Source: CAWELS01 sp964468205 (lineage in GTDB: Bacteria > Acidobacteriota > Terriglobia > Bryobacterales > Bryobacteraceae). Taken from it: 64,000 nucleotides of DNA. Shown piece by piece: positions 18,305-28,500 of the stretch (its first letter is position 1; each line of letters starts with the position of its first letter). A program made the position numbers and the translations under genes. The stretch spans positions 6,809 through 70,808 of the forward strand of contig CAYXVG010000039.1 in assembly GCA_964468205.1 (NCBI GenBank). Reading direction: 5' to 3'. The notes under the pieces are model-generated. The model was not told the DNA's origin and made no database searches. It saw only the letters and a program-made list of their open reading frames with translations.

Positions 18305-18414
18305 GTTACGGCCGGCCGCACCGCATTTGCCTGACTGTAACTGCCGCCATTTTCGAGAGCCCACGCGCGGACTTCGTGTTACGGCCGGCCGCACCGCATT
18401 TGCCTGACTGTAAC
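18305..18414 (+). repeat. Perfect 37-bp direct repeat pair with 36-bp spacer
   Basis: The copies at 18305-18341 and 18378-18414 are identical. Each starts GTTACGGCC and ends CTGTAAC, so the ends GTTAC and GTAAC are inverted, and each contains the palindrome GGCCGGCC. The period is 73 bases with a 36-base unrelated spacer, which resembles a one-spacer CRISPR, but there is no cas gene in the window. It fills most of the 164-base divergent gap. A dispersed intergenic palindrome is the more cautious reading. Confidence 0.8.
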
Positions 18415-18438
18415 GGTTGGAATGTAGGCTGGAATAGT

Positions 18439-19362
18439 ATGAGTACAATTCTTTCACGACGGGGCTTTCTGGGCGCCGCCGGAGCGGGGCTGGCCCTCCC
18501 GCGGATCCAGGCGGCGAACGGCTTTCGATTCGTTCATCTGACGGATTTTCACTACCTGGAGGACCGGCGCGCCGGCGAGGGCATGGCGCGGTGCCTGGAT
18601 GCCGTGAACAAACTGTCTCCGCAGCCCGATTTCATCATGACCGGCGGGGATCTGGTGAACGACGTCCTCGCCGCCGACCGGGCGTCCGCCGATAGCGATT
18701 TTGCGGAATTCCTGAAGATTCTGAAGGGCGAAACCGATCTGCCCGTCCGGCACTGCATCGGCAATCACGACGTTTTCGGCTGGCAACGGACCGAGGAGGC
18801 GATCCGGCGCGATCCGCTGTATGGCAAGAAGAAAGCGCTCGAAGTCCTCGAACTGGACCGCAGCTACTACCGCTTTGACCACAAAGGCTGGCGGTTTTTC
18901 GTTCTCGACGACATTCAGTACTCCGAGGAGTTCCGGGGGCGCTACGCGGCCTTCCTGGACGAGGAGCAGATGGGCTGGTTCGAGGCCGAGTTGGCGGGAA
19001 CCCCGCCGGACACGCCGGCCGCAGTCATCTCGCACATCCCGATCATCACGGCGACGGTCTTCAACAAAGCGTTCCGGCGCGGTTCCGGCTTCTTTGTGGG
19101 CGACTACGTCATTTGCCAAGATTCCGAGCGGCTCACCGCGCTGCTCTCGAAACACAAAGTGCGCCTCGCTCTGTCCGGGCATATTCACCAGTTGGATAAG
19201 CTCCTCTATCGAGATGTGACCTACATCTGCGATGGGGCCGTCAGCGGGTCCTGGTGGCGCGGCGACCACCACGGCACCGAAGAAGGCTTCGGAGTGCTGG
19301 ACCTGGAAGGTTGGGGCGGCTTCGAACACCGCTACTTTGATTACGGGTGGACGGCGGGTTAG
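18439..19362 (+). CDS. Tat-exported metallophosphoesterase
   Basis: A calcineurin-like phosphoesterase of 307 residues. The Tat signal SRRGFLGAAGAGLALP is at residues 6-21. The five metal-binding blocks are present: D36 and H38 in LTDFHY, D71 in GGDLVND, GNHD at 108-111, SHIP further on, and SGHIHQLD near the end. The substrate may be a phosphodiester or phosphomonoester; it cannot be told. The start at 18439 is chosen for the Tat motif; the frame is open upstream through the repeat pair. Divergent from the YHS gene. Confidence 0.9.
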   Translation: MSTILSRRGFLGAAGAGLALPRIQAANGFRFVHLTDFHYLEDRRAGEGMARCLDAVNKLSPQPDFIMTGGDLVNDVLAADRASADSDFAEFLKILKGETDLPVRHCIGNHDVFGWQRTEEAIRRDPLYGKKKALEVLELDRSYYRFDHKGWRFFVLDDIQYSEEFRGRYAAFLDEEQMGWFEAELAGTPPDTPAAVISHIPIITATVFNKAFRRGSGFFVGDYVICQDSERLTALLSKHKVRLALSGHIHQLDKLLYRDVTYICDGAVSGSWWRGDHHGTEEGFGVLDLEGWGGFEHRYFDYGWTAG

Positions 19363-19402
19363 GGCGTCCGGCCAGCTATCCGGCCTTTCAATCGCGCGCC
19401 GC

Positions 19403-20974
19403 CTAGTAACTCATCAAGCGCACGCGGAGAATGGTTCCGCCAGACGGCAACCGCAGTCCGAAAAACGTCTGGTCGCCGTTCCAGAGCCGGTCAACCAGCC
19501 ATTTCCCATTCTCGAAGCGCCCTTCCTCGACGCGCACGAACTGGGCGTTCCGGGAGCCGCCGCCGCGCTTGGGACGGAAGGTAACCCGGCCGTCGAACCC
19601 CATGACCCAAAACTCGTTCTCCCCGGATTGCCCGATCAGCACGCGGCCGGTTTTCTCTTCCGTCCCGGCGGCGTAGAGCCCGCCGTAGCTCGGAGTCACC
19701 GCCCCGAAGTACGTCACCGACTCCCATCCATCGAAATCGAGCCAGATATTGTTGAGCTGGTCCTCTTCCACTGCCGCCCGCAGCCGCCCCCCAGCCTGCA
19801 ACTCGGCAATTTTCTCTCCAGCGGGGCCAAGCAGCCGGTAGTTCGCCGCCACGTCCTCTAAGCGTTCGTTCAGGTCTCCTTCCCGGGCATTGAAGCCGAA
19901 CGGAGCCCACCCGACAGCGCCGTAGTCCCCGACGGCATAGAACATATAGCGCGCGAACTGTCCCCAGCCTCCCGTTTCCGGAATCAGAAGCGGGTTGTCA
20001 GGCCGGCGGTAGCTCTCGCACACTTCCCGGTAGCCGGCATAGTCCATGACATATATGTCCGGAGCCAGCACATCGATGGCCGGCGCCGCCGCCTTCCACA
20101 GGTCGAGCATATTCGAGACCGCCCCGCCGCTGGGATAGTTCTCGGCTGGCAACATGTACTCCTTGCGTTCCTTCAGCCAGACGTTCACCGTCAAGGGAAT
20201 CGGATATTCTTTCTTTCCGGCCGCGGCCACCGCGTTCACGTAGCGCGCGACGTGCCAGGCGGCGAACGCTTCTTCGTCCTCGGCGCCGAACGCTTCGGAC
20301 CAGCTTCCCGCCGGCTTCCCCAGCGACCGGGTAAGCTCAGGTGGAGCCTGGCCCGCGAAGAGCCGGTTCGCCTCGGCGGAATTGTCCCGCACGGTGAACA
20401 GCGAACCGGGCTCATTCTGCACTTGCACCATGATGACGGTGCGCTGTTCTTCATCCAGCCCCTTCAGATAGCGCATGACAGCCGCGAAGGCGGTCCGATC
20501 CGCATCAAGATTAGTTTGGGAGTGAGGAGAGAGCACCCGGACAGGGTTGCCGGCGGGGTCGAGCATGCGCGGGTATTTTTCGGGGTTTTCTTTCACCCAG
20601 TCCGGAGCATAGTCCATGGTTCCGTTTTTCCAGGTCGCGAACCACAGCAACACCAGCCGAAGGTTGTTCCTTCTGGCCCCTTCGACAATCGCGTCAATGG
20701 TGTCGAACCGGAAGAGTCCCGGCTCTGGCTCGATCGCGTGCCAGTAGATCGGGATCTCGACCGTATTGGCATGCACCTGGCGGGCCTGCCGCCACACAGC
20801 CGCCAGTTCGCTCGGCCACCCGCTCGAGTTGTGAGTCTGGACTCCGAGCATCAGAAACGGCCGCCCGTCGACAATCAACTGATGCTGGCCGCCCACCTTC
20901 CGGAATTCGGGAGCCGGCGCAGCGGCGGAAAGCAGAGCCGCGCCGGCGAAAACAGCAATCATCAACCGCATCAT
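19403..20974 (-). CDS. Exported beta-galactosidase-like glycoside hydrolase
   Basis: A clan-A glycoside hydrolase resembling GH35/DUF5597 beta-galactosidase-like proteins. A signal peptide (MIAVFAGAALLSAAAPA) precedes a barrel that opens FLMLGVQTHNSSGW. EIPIYWHAIEPEPG, the proposed acid/base glutamate in VQVQNEPGS, and the proposed nucleophile in LIPETGGWG are all visible, as is WAPFGFN. A C-terminal beta domain follows. About 523 residues with the start at 20974; an in-frame start at 20992 would add six residues. A TATAGT hexamer lies six bases before the start. Substrate not determined. Confidence 0.85.
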   Translation of the reverse strand: MMRLMIAVFAGAALLSAAAPAPEFRKVGGQHQLIVDGRPFLMLGVQTHNSSGWPSELAAVWRQARQVHANTVEIPIYWHAIEPEPGLFRFDTIDAIVEGARRNNLRLVLLWFATWKNGTMDYAPDWVKENPEKYPRMLDPAGNPVRVLSPHSQTNLDADRTAFAAVMRYLKGLDEEQRTVIMVQVQNEPGSLFTVRDNSAEANRLFAGQAPPELTRSLGKPAGSWSEAFGAEDEEAFAAWHVARYVNAVAAAGKKEYPIPLTVNVWLKERKEYMLPAENYPSGGAVSNMLDLWKAAAPAIDVLAPDIYVMDYAGYREVCESYRRPDNPLLIPETGGWGQFARYMFYAVGDYGAVGWAPFGFNAREGDLNERLEDVAANYRLLGPAGEKIAELQAGGRLRAAVEEDQLNNIWLDFDGWESVTYFGAVTPSYGGLYAAGTEEKTGRVLIGQSGENEFWVMGFDGRVTFRPKRGGGSRNAQFVRVEEGRFENGKWLVDRLWNGDQTFFGLRLPSGGTILRVRLMSY

Positions 20975-20980
20975 GGCTGG

Positions 20981-20986
20981 ACTATA
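20981..20986 (-). promoter_or_regulatory. Possible -10 element, short leader
   Basis: On the minus strand this reads TATAGT, six bases before the ATG at 20974. A transcript from it would be nearly leaderless and would support 20974 over the upstream in-frame start. Confidence 0.35.
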
Positions 20987-21101
20987 GCACACGTCTCCAG
21001 CCCCGCCGCCGCGCGCTTGAGTCGCTTTGTTAAGACGCCTTTCATGGAGAGGGCATGAGCATTTTCATGGCTGTGGAGGGCTGGTACACTGAGGGGATTC
21101 C

Positions 21102-22775
21102 ATGGCGGTTATGACAACGATGCGTGTTTTGTCGCCGGTTATGGCCTTGGGGGGCTTCTTCGTGCTGCTCACGTCAGCGCCGGGCGAGGAAAGTCCCATT
21201 CGGTTCGCCTTCCAGCCGATCGATTTCACGCTCGACAGTTGCGAAACCCCTGAGCGCTACGCCCCGGAAACCATGGCCGGCGGGGTCGGGCTGTTCGACT
21301 ACGACAACGACGGCGATTTGGACATATTCTTCGCGAACGGCGCTGCCATCAAGACTCTGAAGAAGAGCGTGGCAAGGTACTCGAACCGCTTGTTCGCCAA
21401 CGACGGTGACGGCAATTTTACAGATGTGACCAAGAAGGCGGGACTGACCGGAGTGGGCTTCGACAACGGCGTGGCGATCGGCGACTACAACAACGATGGC
21501 CACAAGGATCTTTTCGTCGGCGGGGTGCATCGGAGCACCTTGTACCGCAACAATGGCGACGGCACGTTCACGGACGTCACGGAGGAAGCGGGCCTGGCGG
21601 GAACGGACCCCGAGTTCGGTCCGATGTGGTCGGTCGGCGGGGCCTGGGTCGACGTCAACAACGACGGCTTGCTCGACCTGTTTCAGGCCAACTACCTCGA
21701 TTGGGACGCCGCGAACGAGCCCACCTGCGAGTACCGGGGCCGCCGCGAGTATTGTCATCCGAAGTTCTACGGGAAGCTCCCCAACCAGTTGTTCCTCAAT
21801 AGGGGTGACGGGACGTTTGAGGACATCTCGGCCGCTTCCGGCATTCGGGCGCATCCCGGCAAGAGCATGGGGGTTGGGGTGGCCGATTACGATTTGGACG
21901 GCCTGCCGGACCTGTTCGTGAGCAATGACAAGCTGTACAACTCGTTTTTTCACAATCAGGGGGAAGCGAAGTTCGAAGAGATCGCGTTTGACGCGAATGT
22001 GGCGTTGCGGGAGAACGCCCAGACAATATCGGGAATGGGGGTGGATTTCAAGGATTTGAACAACGACCGCTTCCCGGATATCTTCTTCGTCGCCCTCGAC
22101 AATGAGACCTTTCCCTTCTTCAAGAACACGGGCAACGGCTATTTTGAGGATTTCACGAGAGCGAGCAAGATGGAAGCTCTGAGCTTGCCGATGGCGGGTT
22201 ACTCGCCTTCGATTGTCGATTTGGACAATGACGGCTGGAAGGACATCTTCGTCACCTGCGGGCACGTGCAGTCACTGCTGGCGTCTCCGCGCATTACCGT
22301 GGCGCAACATAACGCCGTGTTCCACAATGAACAGGGTGTCACGTTCCGCGCGTTTCGGGCGGAAGCCGGACTCGCCAGCCAACCGCCTTCGCGTCACCGT
22401 GGCTCCGGCATCGGCGACCTGAACGGGGACGGGCGGGTGGACGTCGTAGTAAGCGCCATCGGCGCGCGGGCGGAGATCTGGCTAAATGAAAGCCCCGGCC
22501 GCAATCACTGGATCGGACTGTCGCTCGAGGGCACAAAGAGCAACCGGGACGGCATCGGCGCGGACATCAAGGTAGTGACCAGCGCCGGGACGCAATTCAG
22601 CCATCATTCGACGGCCGTTGGTTATGCGTCTTCGAGCGCTGGCCCGGTCCACTTCGGCCTCGGCTCGGACTCTGGCGCGGAGCTGATCGAGATACGCTGG
22701 CCTTCGGGTATCGTCCAAAAACTCAAGGCGGTCAAGGGGGGACGGGTGCTGCACGTGAAGGAGCCGCCGGAGTAG
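21102..22775 (+). CDS. Secreted FG-GAP/ASPIC-UnbV (CRTAC1-like) protein
   Basis: A 557-residue exported protein with a signal peptide (VMALGGFFVLLTSAPGEE). FG-GAP/VCBS repeats with calcium-binding-like DxDxDGxxD loops follow: FDYDNDGDLDIFF, GDYNNDGHKDLFV, VDVNNDGLLDLFQ, ADYDLDGLPDLFV and LNGDGRVDVVV. The C-terminal ASPIC/UnbV domain appears in LEGTKSNRDGIGADIKV and HFGLGSDSGAELIEIRWPSG. This family is expected to fold as a beta-propeller outside the cytoplasm; its role is unknown in general. One of three such proteins here. A TACACT hexamer sits 12 bases before the ATG. Confidence 0.93.
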   Translation: MAVMTTMRVLSPVMALGGFFVLLTSAPGEESPIRFAFQPIDFTLDSCETPERYAPETMAGGVGLFDYDNDGDLDIFFANGAAIKTLKKSVARYSNRLFANDGDGNFTDVTKKAGLTGVGFDNGVAIGDYNNDGHKDLFVGGVHRSTLYRNNGDGTFTDVTEEAGLAGTDPEFGPMWSVGGAWVDVNNDGLLDLFQANYLDWDAANEPTCEYRGRREYCHPKFYGKLPNQLFLNRGDGTFEDISAASGIRAHPGKSMGVGVADYDLDGLPDLFVSNDKLYNSFFHNQGEAKFEEIAFDANVALRENAQTISGMGVDFKDLNNDRFPDIFFVALDNETFPFFKNTGNGYFEDFTRASKMEALSLPMAGYSPSIVDLDNDGWKDIFVTCGHVQSLLASPRITVAQHNAVFHNEQGVTFRAFRAEAGLASQPPSRHRGSGIGDLNGDGRVDVVVSAIGARAEIWLNESPGRNHWIGLSLEGTKSNRDGIGADIKVVTSAGTQFSHHSTAVGYASSSAGPVHFGLGSDSGAELIEIRWPSGIVQKLKAVKGGRVLHVKEPPE

Positions 22776-22819
22776 TCCTGCCTCGCCTCCGGGGAGAGCG
22801 CTTCTGCTTTCCGCTGCCG

Positions 22820-22874
22820 GCCGGGCCGGCTTCACCCAAGTTGTCCGGCCGTAATTTTCTTGCGCCGGGCCGGC
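22820..22874. repeat. Short GC-rich palindromic repeats
   Basis: The 11-base sequence GCCGGGCCGGC occurs at 22820-22830 and 22864-22874, in the 133-base gap before the phosphatase-like gene. Between them CGGCCGTAA shares its complement TTACGGCCG with the start of the 37-bp repeat at 18305. Possibly the same loose class of intergenic palindromes. Confidence 0.4.
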
Positions 22875-22908
22875 GAAATCATTAAAGTTGTTCCCAGAAG
22901 GGGTTCCC

Positions 22909-24036
22909 GTGACGGACATGCATTCCACCGCTTTCCCCATCCGGCGCAGGGCGCTACTGCAACTCGCGGCGCTAGCGGCCGCGCAGCGCGCCGCTGGTTT
23001 CGAAAGAACCGGCGACGAGCCAGACGGCGGGCATAAGGTGGTCCTCATCACAATCGGTGGAATCCGGCGCCAGGAGAGTTTCTCCGTAGAAGGGGCCGCG
23101 AACATCCCGCACCTGTTTCGTGACATGGCGCCGCGGGCGCTGTTCTACCCCTACGTAAGGAACGAGGGCGTGACGGCGCACGTGAATTCCATTTCGAGCA
23201 TCATTACCGGGAATTGGCAACAATTGGACGACTGGGGAGCGCGCGCTCCCGAGCATCCAACCCTGTGCGCATATTTACAAGATCAACGGGGGCTGAAGCC
23301 GCGGGACACGTGGGTCGTCAGCTCGAATAAGGCCGTTACCAAGAATATTGCGCCGGGCGCCAATGTTGTGCTGGCCAAGCAAATGATGATCGAGGCGGTG
23401 GAGCGCATCATCCACGGGCAGACCACCGGCGGCTTGCTCACCCGGGACAATATTCGCCAAGGGATGAATTCCATCTTTGTGAACGAATACGAGCGCATCG
23501 GCTGGGCGCTGCCATCGAAGAATCTCAAAATCAATGACGTAGTCCTCGACGCCTTCAACTCGTACTTTGATGGAGGATCGGCCGGCGGCGATACCCTGAC
23601 CTGCATGGTTGCGGAGGAGATCCTGCGGCGGGTGGCGCCCACATTCATGATGATCAACTTCTCCGGGATGGAGATCGCGCACTCGGGAACGTATTCTTAT
23701 CATTTAGAGGGGATTCGCGCCGCCGATTCGTTGAGCTATCGCATCTGGCGGTTTCTCGAGACAGACCCCGCTTTTAAAGAGCGCACCACCCTGATCGTCA
23801 TGCCCGAGTTTGGCCGGGACCCGGATGGATCGACAACCAACGGCTTCTTCAATCATCGGACAGACACGAATGCCTGCCGCCTGAGCTGGATGATGGTGTT
23901 GGGTAAAGCGGTGCGGGAGCCGCGCGCGGAGGAGCGAGTGATCCGGCAAATCGACCTGGCGCCGACCCTGGGCGCGCTCCTGGGCGTTGACTGCAGGCGG
24001 TCCGGAGGAAGGAGGCTGGACGAGTTTGCCGTCTGA
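22909..24036 (+). CDS. Exported alkaline-phosphatase-superfamily protein
   Basis: A 375-residue protein with a Tat-like N-terminus (RRRALLQLAALAAAQRAAG). The fold is suggested by VVLITIGGIRRQESFS at the start, TLIVMPEFGRDPDGS and the end VIRQIDLAPTLGALLGV, the last typical of sulfatase/phosphopentomutase-type enzymes. The usual metal-binding Asp and nucleophile positions are not clear: the first motif has GGIRRQES where a DxxR-type pattern would be expected. It may be a pseudo-enzyme or a divergent subfamily. I chose GTG 22909 because AGAAGGGG lies five bases upstream. The 3' end overlaps the next gene by 11 bases. Confidence 0.75.
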   Translation: MTDMHSTAFPIRRRALLQLAALAAAQRAAGFERTGDEPDGGHKVVLITIGGIRRQESFSVEGAANIPHLFRDMAPRALFYPYVRNEGVTAHVNSISSIITGNWQQLDDWGARAPEHPTLCAYLQDQRGLKPRDTWVVSSNKAVTKNIAPGANVVLAKQMMIEAVERIIHGQTTGGLLTRDNIRQGMNSIFVNEYERIGWALPSKNLKINDVVLDAFNSYFDGGSAGGDTLTCMVAEEILRRVAPTFMMINFSGMEIAHSGTYSYHLEGIRAADSLSYRIWRFLETDPAFKERTTLIVMPEFGRDPDGSTTNGFFNHRTDTNACRLSWMMVLGKAVREPRAEERVIRQIDLAPTLGALLGVDCRRSGGRRLDEFAV

Positions 24037-25252
24037 TTTCTCCATTCCGGTCAGCGAGGTCCTGCTGGACCGGCTGCCCTCCACTTTCCTGCCTGTGCTC
24101 AATGCGCAGATCGAGAACTGGGATCAGTTGTTCCCGGCCGAGCAGCGTCCGATCCGGACTTCGATGAAGTATCTGGAGTCGCTTTCGGAGCAGGAGTTTG
24201 AGCGTCTTCTGGGACCTATTTTTGAACTTGAACAGAAGATGGATCTGGCCAGTTGGAGCGCAGATCGGAGCCGTCTCAGCATTCAGGACACTTCCAGGCT
24301 CGCCCGTTCACCCCACTATCCTCAATGGCGGGTGGAAGTCGAGACACTCTTCGAAAAAATCCACCAAGCCACGGCCCGGGAGGAGGATCCGGCCCGAGAC
24401 CGGAACAAACTCGTGGTCAACATAATGCCGGCCGGACTCCCGCTTGCATCCGGCCAGCCCTGGCAGCGGATGGCTAAGCACGGGCGGTGGCACGAGCTTT
24501 CGGAACCTTTTGGTAAGGGCATTCATCAGCTTGCGGAAGCTTTGGCCAGCCGGGAGAGCCGCCGGACGGTCGAGCCGGTCGAGCACACCTGGATACTCCA
24601 ATCGGGGACTGAACTTACCGGTTTCGCCGATCGGGAAACGGTTACTCTGCTCTCTTTTGAAGAACTGGAGAAATGTAGAGTTCATTTCAGCCGCAAGCTG
24701 AACGAAATCGATAAGGTGCTCGAGTCGCTGGACGCGACGTACACGGATTTGCGTAGTGTTGACATGAGAAGACTGCTTCCGGCTCCGGTTCGCAATGACT
24801 TGCGCCTACGGGAGTTCGTTCGCGAGCTCTTTCTAAGCGGAAACGGAGCCGTTCAGTTCTGCAACTCCTTCGTCCAGTGGGGCGCATCCGAGATACTTCG
24901 CCGCGCCGCGCCTCAGGCCCTGATATGTCACTTTGGGATCCGCGATAAGATCAAACCGTTCAGTGGTTTAGTGCTATTCGAAGATCAAGTGCGGGCGAAT
25001 CCCGTGCCGGACGAGGCGGATCCGCAGGGCTCGCTGATCGACATCGAGATTCTCGGGGAATACGTTCACCTCTCGGCCATGCGGCTGCCGGCCTACGAAG
25101 GGAGGACGGCGACGGTCTTCGCCACAGCAGATTCGGAGATGATGCTCCTTGCGGCGCCCAAGACCTTCCCTGAACTTCCGGGCTTACTGGATGGGCCCCT
25201 CGAACTCGGCACACTCGAGGACGCTTCTCTCGAGTGGCTGCACACAGCCTGA
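24026..25252 (+). CDS. Unknown 408-residue protein coupled to the phosphatase-like gene
   Basis: I recognise no family. There is no signal peptide and no membrane segment. The protein is rich in charged helices (SLSEQEFERLLGPIFELEQK; a coiled-coil-like KLNEIDKVLESLDATYTDL) and ends in a mixed region with FVQWGASEILRRAAP, FGIRDKIKPFSGLVLFEDQ and HLSAMRLPAYEGRTATVF. The start is a TTG at 24026, ten bases after a strong GGAGGAAGGAGG; the open frame extends upstream to 23987. It overlaps the stop of the exported phosphatase-like gene, so the two products are probably made together although one is exported and the other appears cytoplasmic. Confidence 0.75.
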   Translation: MPSDFSIPVSEVLLDRLPSTFLPVLNAQIENWDQLFPAEQRPIRTSMKYLESLSEQEFERLLGPIFELEQKMDLASWSADRSRLSIQDTSRLARSPHYPQWRVEVETLFEKIHQATAREEDPARDRNKLVVNIMPAGLPLASGQPWQRMAKHGRWHELSEPFGKGIHQLAEALASRESRRTVEPVEHTWILQSGTELTGFADRETVTLLSFEELEKCRVHFSRKLNEIDKVLESLDATYTDLRSVDMRRLLPAPVRNDLRLREFVRELFLSGNGAVQFCNSFVQWGASEILRRAAPQALICHFGIRDKIKPFSGLVLFEDQVRANPVPDEADPQGSLIDIEILGEYVHLSAMRLPAYEGRTATVFATADSEMMLLAAPKTFPELPGLLDGPLELGTLEDASLEWLHTA

Positions 25253-25598
25253 CGGGAAAGCCCCCAGAAGTTGGAACCGCTTGGTGACTATAAAGATATC
25301 TATCGCAACTCTTTCCGAAGCCGTTATGTAGATAATAAGACCATATTCTCTTCTTTAACGTGGTAACTGTAAAAGCCAAAAAAAATCATTGTGCCTTAGC
25401 GGGTTATGTGATACTATCCAGCCGATGATGGCAAAGGCCGAGAGAATATCCGGACGTCTCCGGTGGCGGCGTTTGCTCTCTCCGCCGTGAAGGTGTGCCG
25501 TTTGGGCGATTACTTGCGTGCGTGAGCCGCGAGGTGTCCTTACGCAGGAAAAGATTCTGAGGAGTTAAGGATTCGTTGTTCGTACTTTAGGGGGTACC
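25253..25598. other. AT-richer leader region before the TonB receptor
   Basis: This 346-base region holds no gene I can support. It is visibly richer in A and T than its surroundings, with runs such as GATAATAAGACC and an A-tract near 25378. It carries a promoter-like pair described separately and would give the receptor gene a leader of about 175 bases. Confidence 0.6.
25389..25417 (+). promoter_or_regulatory. Sigma-70-like promoter for the TonB receptor
   Basis: TTGTGC at 25389-25394 and TACTAT at 25412-25417 are separated by 17 bases, a standard spacing. It lies in the AT-rich region upstream of the receptor gene. Found by eye only. Confidence 0.45.
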
Positions 25599-28500
25599 AT
25601 GACAAGTAAGAAGAGGTTAGTGTGTCTAGTCGCACTTTCCGTACTGTGCCTTGCAGGGCCCGCGCTTGCGCAGCGCGACCTGGGCACGATTCTTGGGACG
25701 GTGACTGACCCCAGCGGGGGCGTGATTCCCGGGGCCAGTGTAACACTGATGCAAGACGCGACGGGGCAGAATTGGGAATTGGAGACCGACGCCGGAGGCA
25801 ACTATATCCGGACGGCACTGCAGCCTGGAATATATAGCATCACGGTAGGCTCACCCGGCTTCAGGTCCGTCACTCAGCGCAACGTGACGCTGACGGGCGG
25901 CAGCCGTATCCAGGTGAACCTGGCTTTGGAGGTTGGTGAGGTTACCGAGACAGTCGAGGTGACTTCGGCGCCTCCGGCGATCCAGACTCAATCCACCGAA
26001 CTCGGAGCAGGTCTGCAAGCCAAGAACACGTCCGAGCTACCTCTTGGCGGCCGCCGTGTGTTCGCCTATCTGGCGCGACTTTCGCCCGCCGTCGTTCCGA
26101 ACGAACCCGGCGCCCGCGACGCGGCGAACGGCGGCTTTTCGGCGAACGGTGTCCGCTCGAACGGGCAGAACAACTTCCTGCTCAACGGCGTGGACAATAA
26201 TGTGAATGTCATTGACTTCATCAACGAAACGGCCTACGTTGTAGGGCCATCGGTCGAGGCTATTGGCGAGATGAAGGTCATTACCAACGGCTACAACGCG
26301 GAGTACGGCCGCGGAGCCGGCGGGGTGGTGAACGTCTCGCTGAAATCCGGCACCAACGATTGGCACGGCTTGGCCTACTGGATGCACCAGAATGACAACT
26401 TCGACGCCAATCGCTGGGAGAACAACCGTTCGGGCGTCGGCAAAGGCGAACGGCTCAGCAATGAGTTTGGCGCCAACCTCGGCGCGCCGATCGTCAAGGA
26501 TAAGCTCTTCTTTTTCGTCAATTACCGCGGAATCCGGGAACGGCAGGGCGGCGCAACTTCGACCCTGACTATCCCGTGGGCGGAATTCAAGCAGGGCGAC
26601 TTCTCGCGGCTGTTAACCAACAATGTGCTTGGCACCGACGTGATGGGAAATCAGATCTTCGAGGGTCAGATTTTCGACCCCTCCACCGAAACCATCGTGG
26701 ACGGCCAGCGGGTGCGGCAGGCCTTCCCGGGAAACCGGATCCCGCAAAGCCAGTGGGATTCGGCGGCCTCCAAGCTGCTGTCACTTTACCCGGATCCGAA
26801 CACCAACCTCGGCGAAAGGGTTCCGGACGCCAATTTCATTGTCGGCGTCCCTTTGAAACGTGACGTGGACCAGGGGGATTACCGGGTCGACTACCGCGCC
26901 TCTGACAAGGATGTGTTCTTCTTCACGGGAAGCTGGCATGAATCTCTCCGCAGCCGCGAGCCACCGCTCGGCATTCTCGACGCCACTGGTTTTGCCGGTG
27001 AGGTACAGCAGGATCAGCCGCGCAACATCATGGCGAGTTATACCCGCGTTTGGTCGCCCACCGTTTTGACCGAGGTCCGCGCCGCGTACACCCGCCTCGT
27101 CACTTCGCGCTTACAAGCTAACTCAACGTTGGACGGCTTCCGCGAACTCGGCATAGGCGGATTGAACACGTGCGAGTTCTTTGAACAGAACTGCGGCATC
27201 CCGCTGATGGATCTTGGGAACTACTCCAGCGTGGGCGCGAGCGACTGGCTTCCGACAAAGGAATGGTCGAACGTGTGGAATTATATCGCCAACATGTCGA
27301 TCAACAAGGGGAACCACGCCATCAAGTTTGGCGCCGAGTACCGTCCAGTCGATTTTCCGTTTTTCCAGTTCCCGTCCTCGCACGGCCGCTTCAACTTCCG
27401 GCGCGACCGGACTGCCAGCGCTCTCTCCACCGGCAACACCGGCGATACGATGGCGAGCTTGCTATTGGGGAGTCCAGCGCGAGGCACCCGGTTGTCGACG
27501 GCAAACCTCATTTCGTCTTCGTTCACTACATGGTCGTTCTACATACAGGACGACTGGAAGGTCTCACCAAAGCTCACCTTGAACCTCGGAGTCCGGTACG
27601 AGATCTACTCCCCAATCGATGAGTGGTTCGGGCGACAGTCGAATCTAGAGTATTGGCGGACCCCGGTCGTGCTAACAATCCCGGAGGGCAACAACCAGGA
27701 CGCCCCGCTGCCGCCGAATTTCGCCACTGACTTCGGTGAGATTCAAGTGGAGCGCGGGATTACCGACTCAAAGCTGATTCCGACCAATTACAACAATTTC
27801 GGCCCTCGGATCGGAATCGCCTATCAGGTTTCGCCGAAGATGGTGGTGCGCCTTGGTTACGGAATCTTCTTCGGCGGCGAGGAGAACGAAGGAGGCAACC
27901 CGAACCGCGGTGAAGGTCTTCCGTTCAATCAAGAGGTCCAACTCCAAACGGAGAACATGACCGACCTCGATCCCAACCCGTTTATCGCAACCTTTAGTGA
28001 CGGCTTCCCGCTCAACACCTTTGCGCTCCCGGCGCCGATCACGTTCCGATCCGTTCCGGAAAGGCAGACTCCCTTTGTCCACAAATGGAACGCAACAATC
28101 CAGCGGGAGCTCGGGTTCGCTACGTCGCTGGAGGTTTCCTACATCGGATCCAAGGGCACTCACTTGAAGCAGAATTTTGATGCAAATGCCCCGATAAATG
28201 ACGCAAGCGCGCCCAATCTCCCGGCGGGACCGCGGCGGTGGATGACGCCGCTTGTCCCAAACATCGGCGGTGTATCAACGACTGAAACGTTGGGCCGAAG
28301 TTGGTATAACGGTCTGTCGGCCAATCTCGTCAAGCGGTTCTCCAACGGATTGGACTTCAATATCGGCTACACCTGGAGTCACGTGAATACCGACGTGGGC
28401 ACTACCCTGTCGGGTAGCGGCAGGACGGTGAGAGACCCGCGCGACTTTTCCTTCAATTACGGAAACGCAGGATTCGATATGAGGCACCGCTTCACGACTG

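Noticed and set aside
18305..18414. A functional CRISPR locus
   Set aside because: Two repeats and one spacer without cas genes or a leader are not enough. The pair is kept as a repeat and discussed as a finding.
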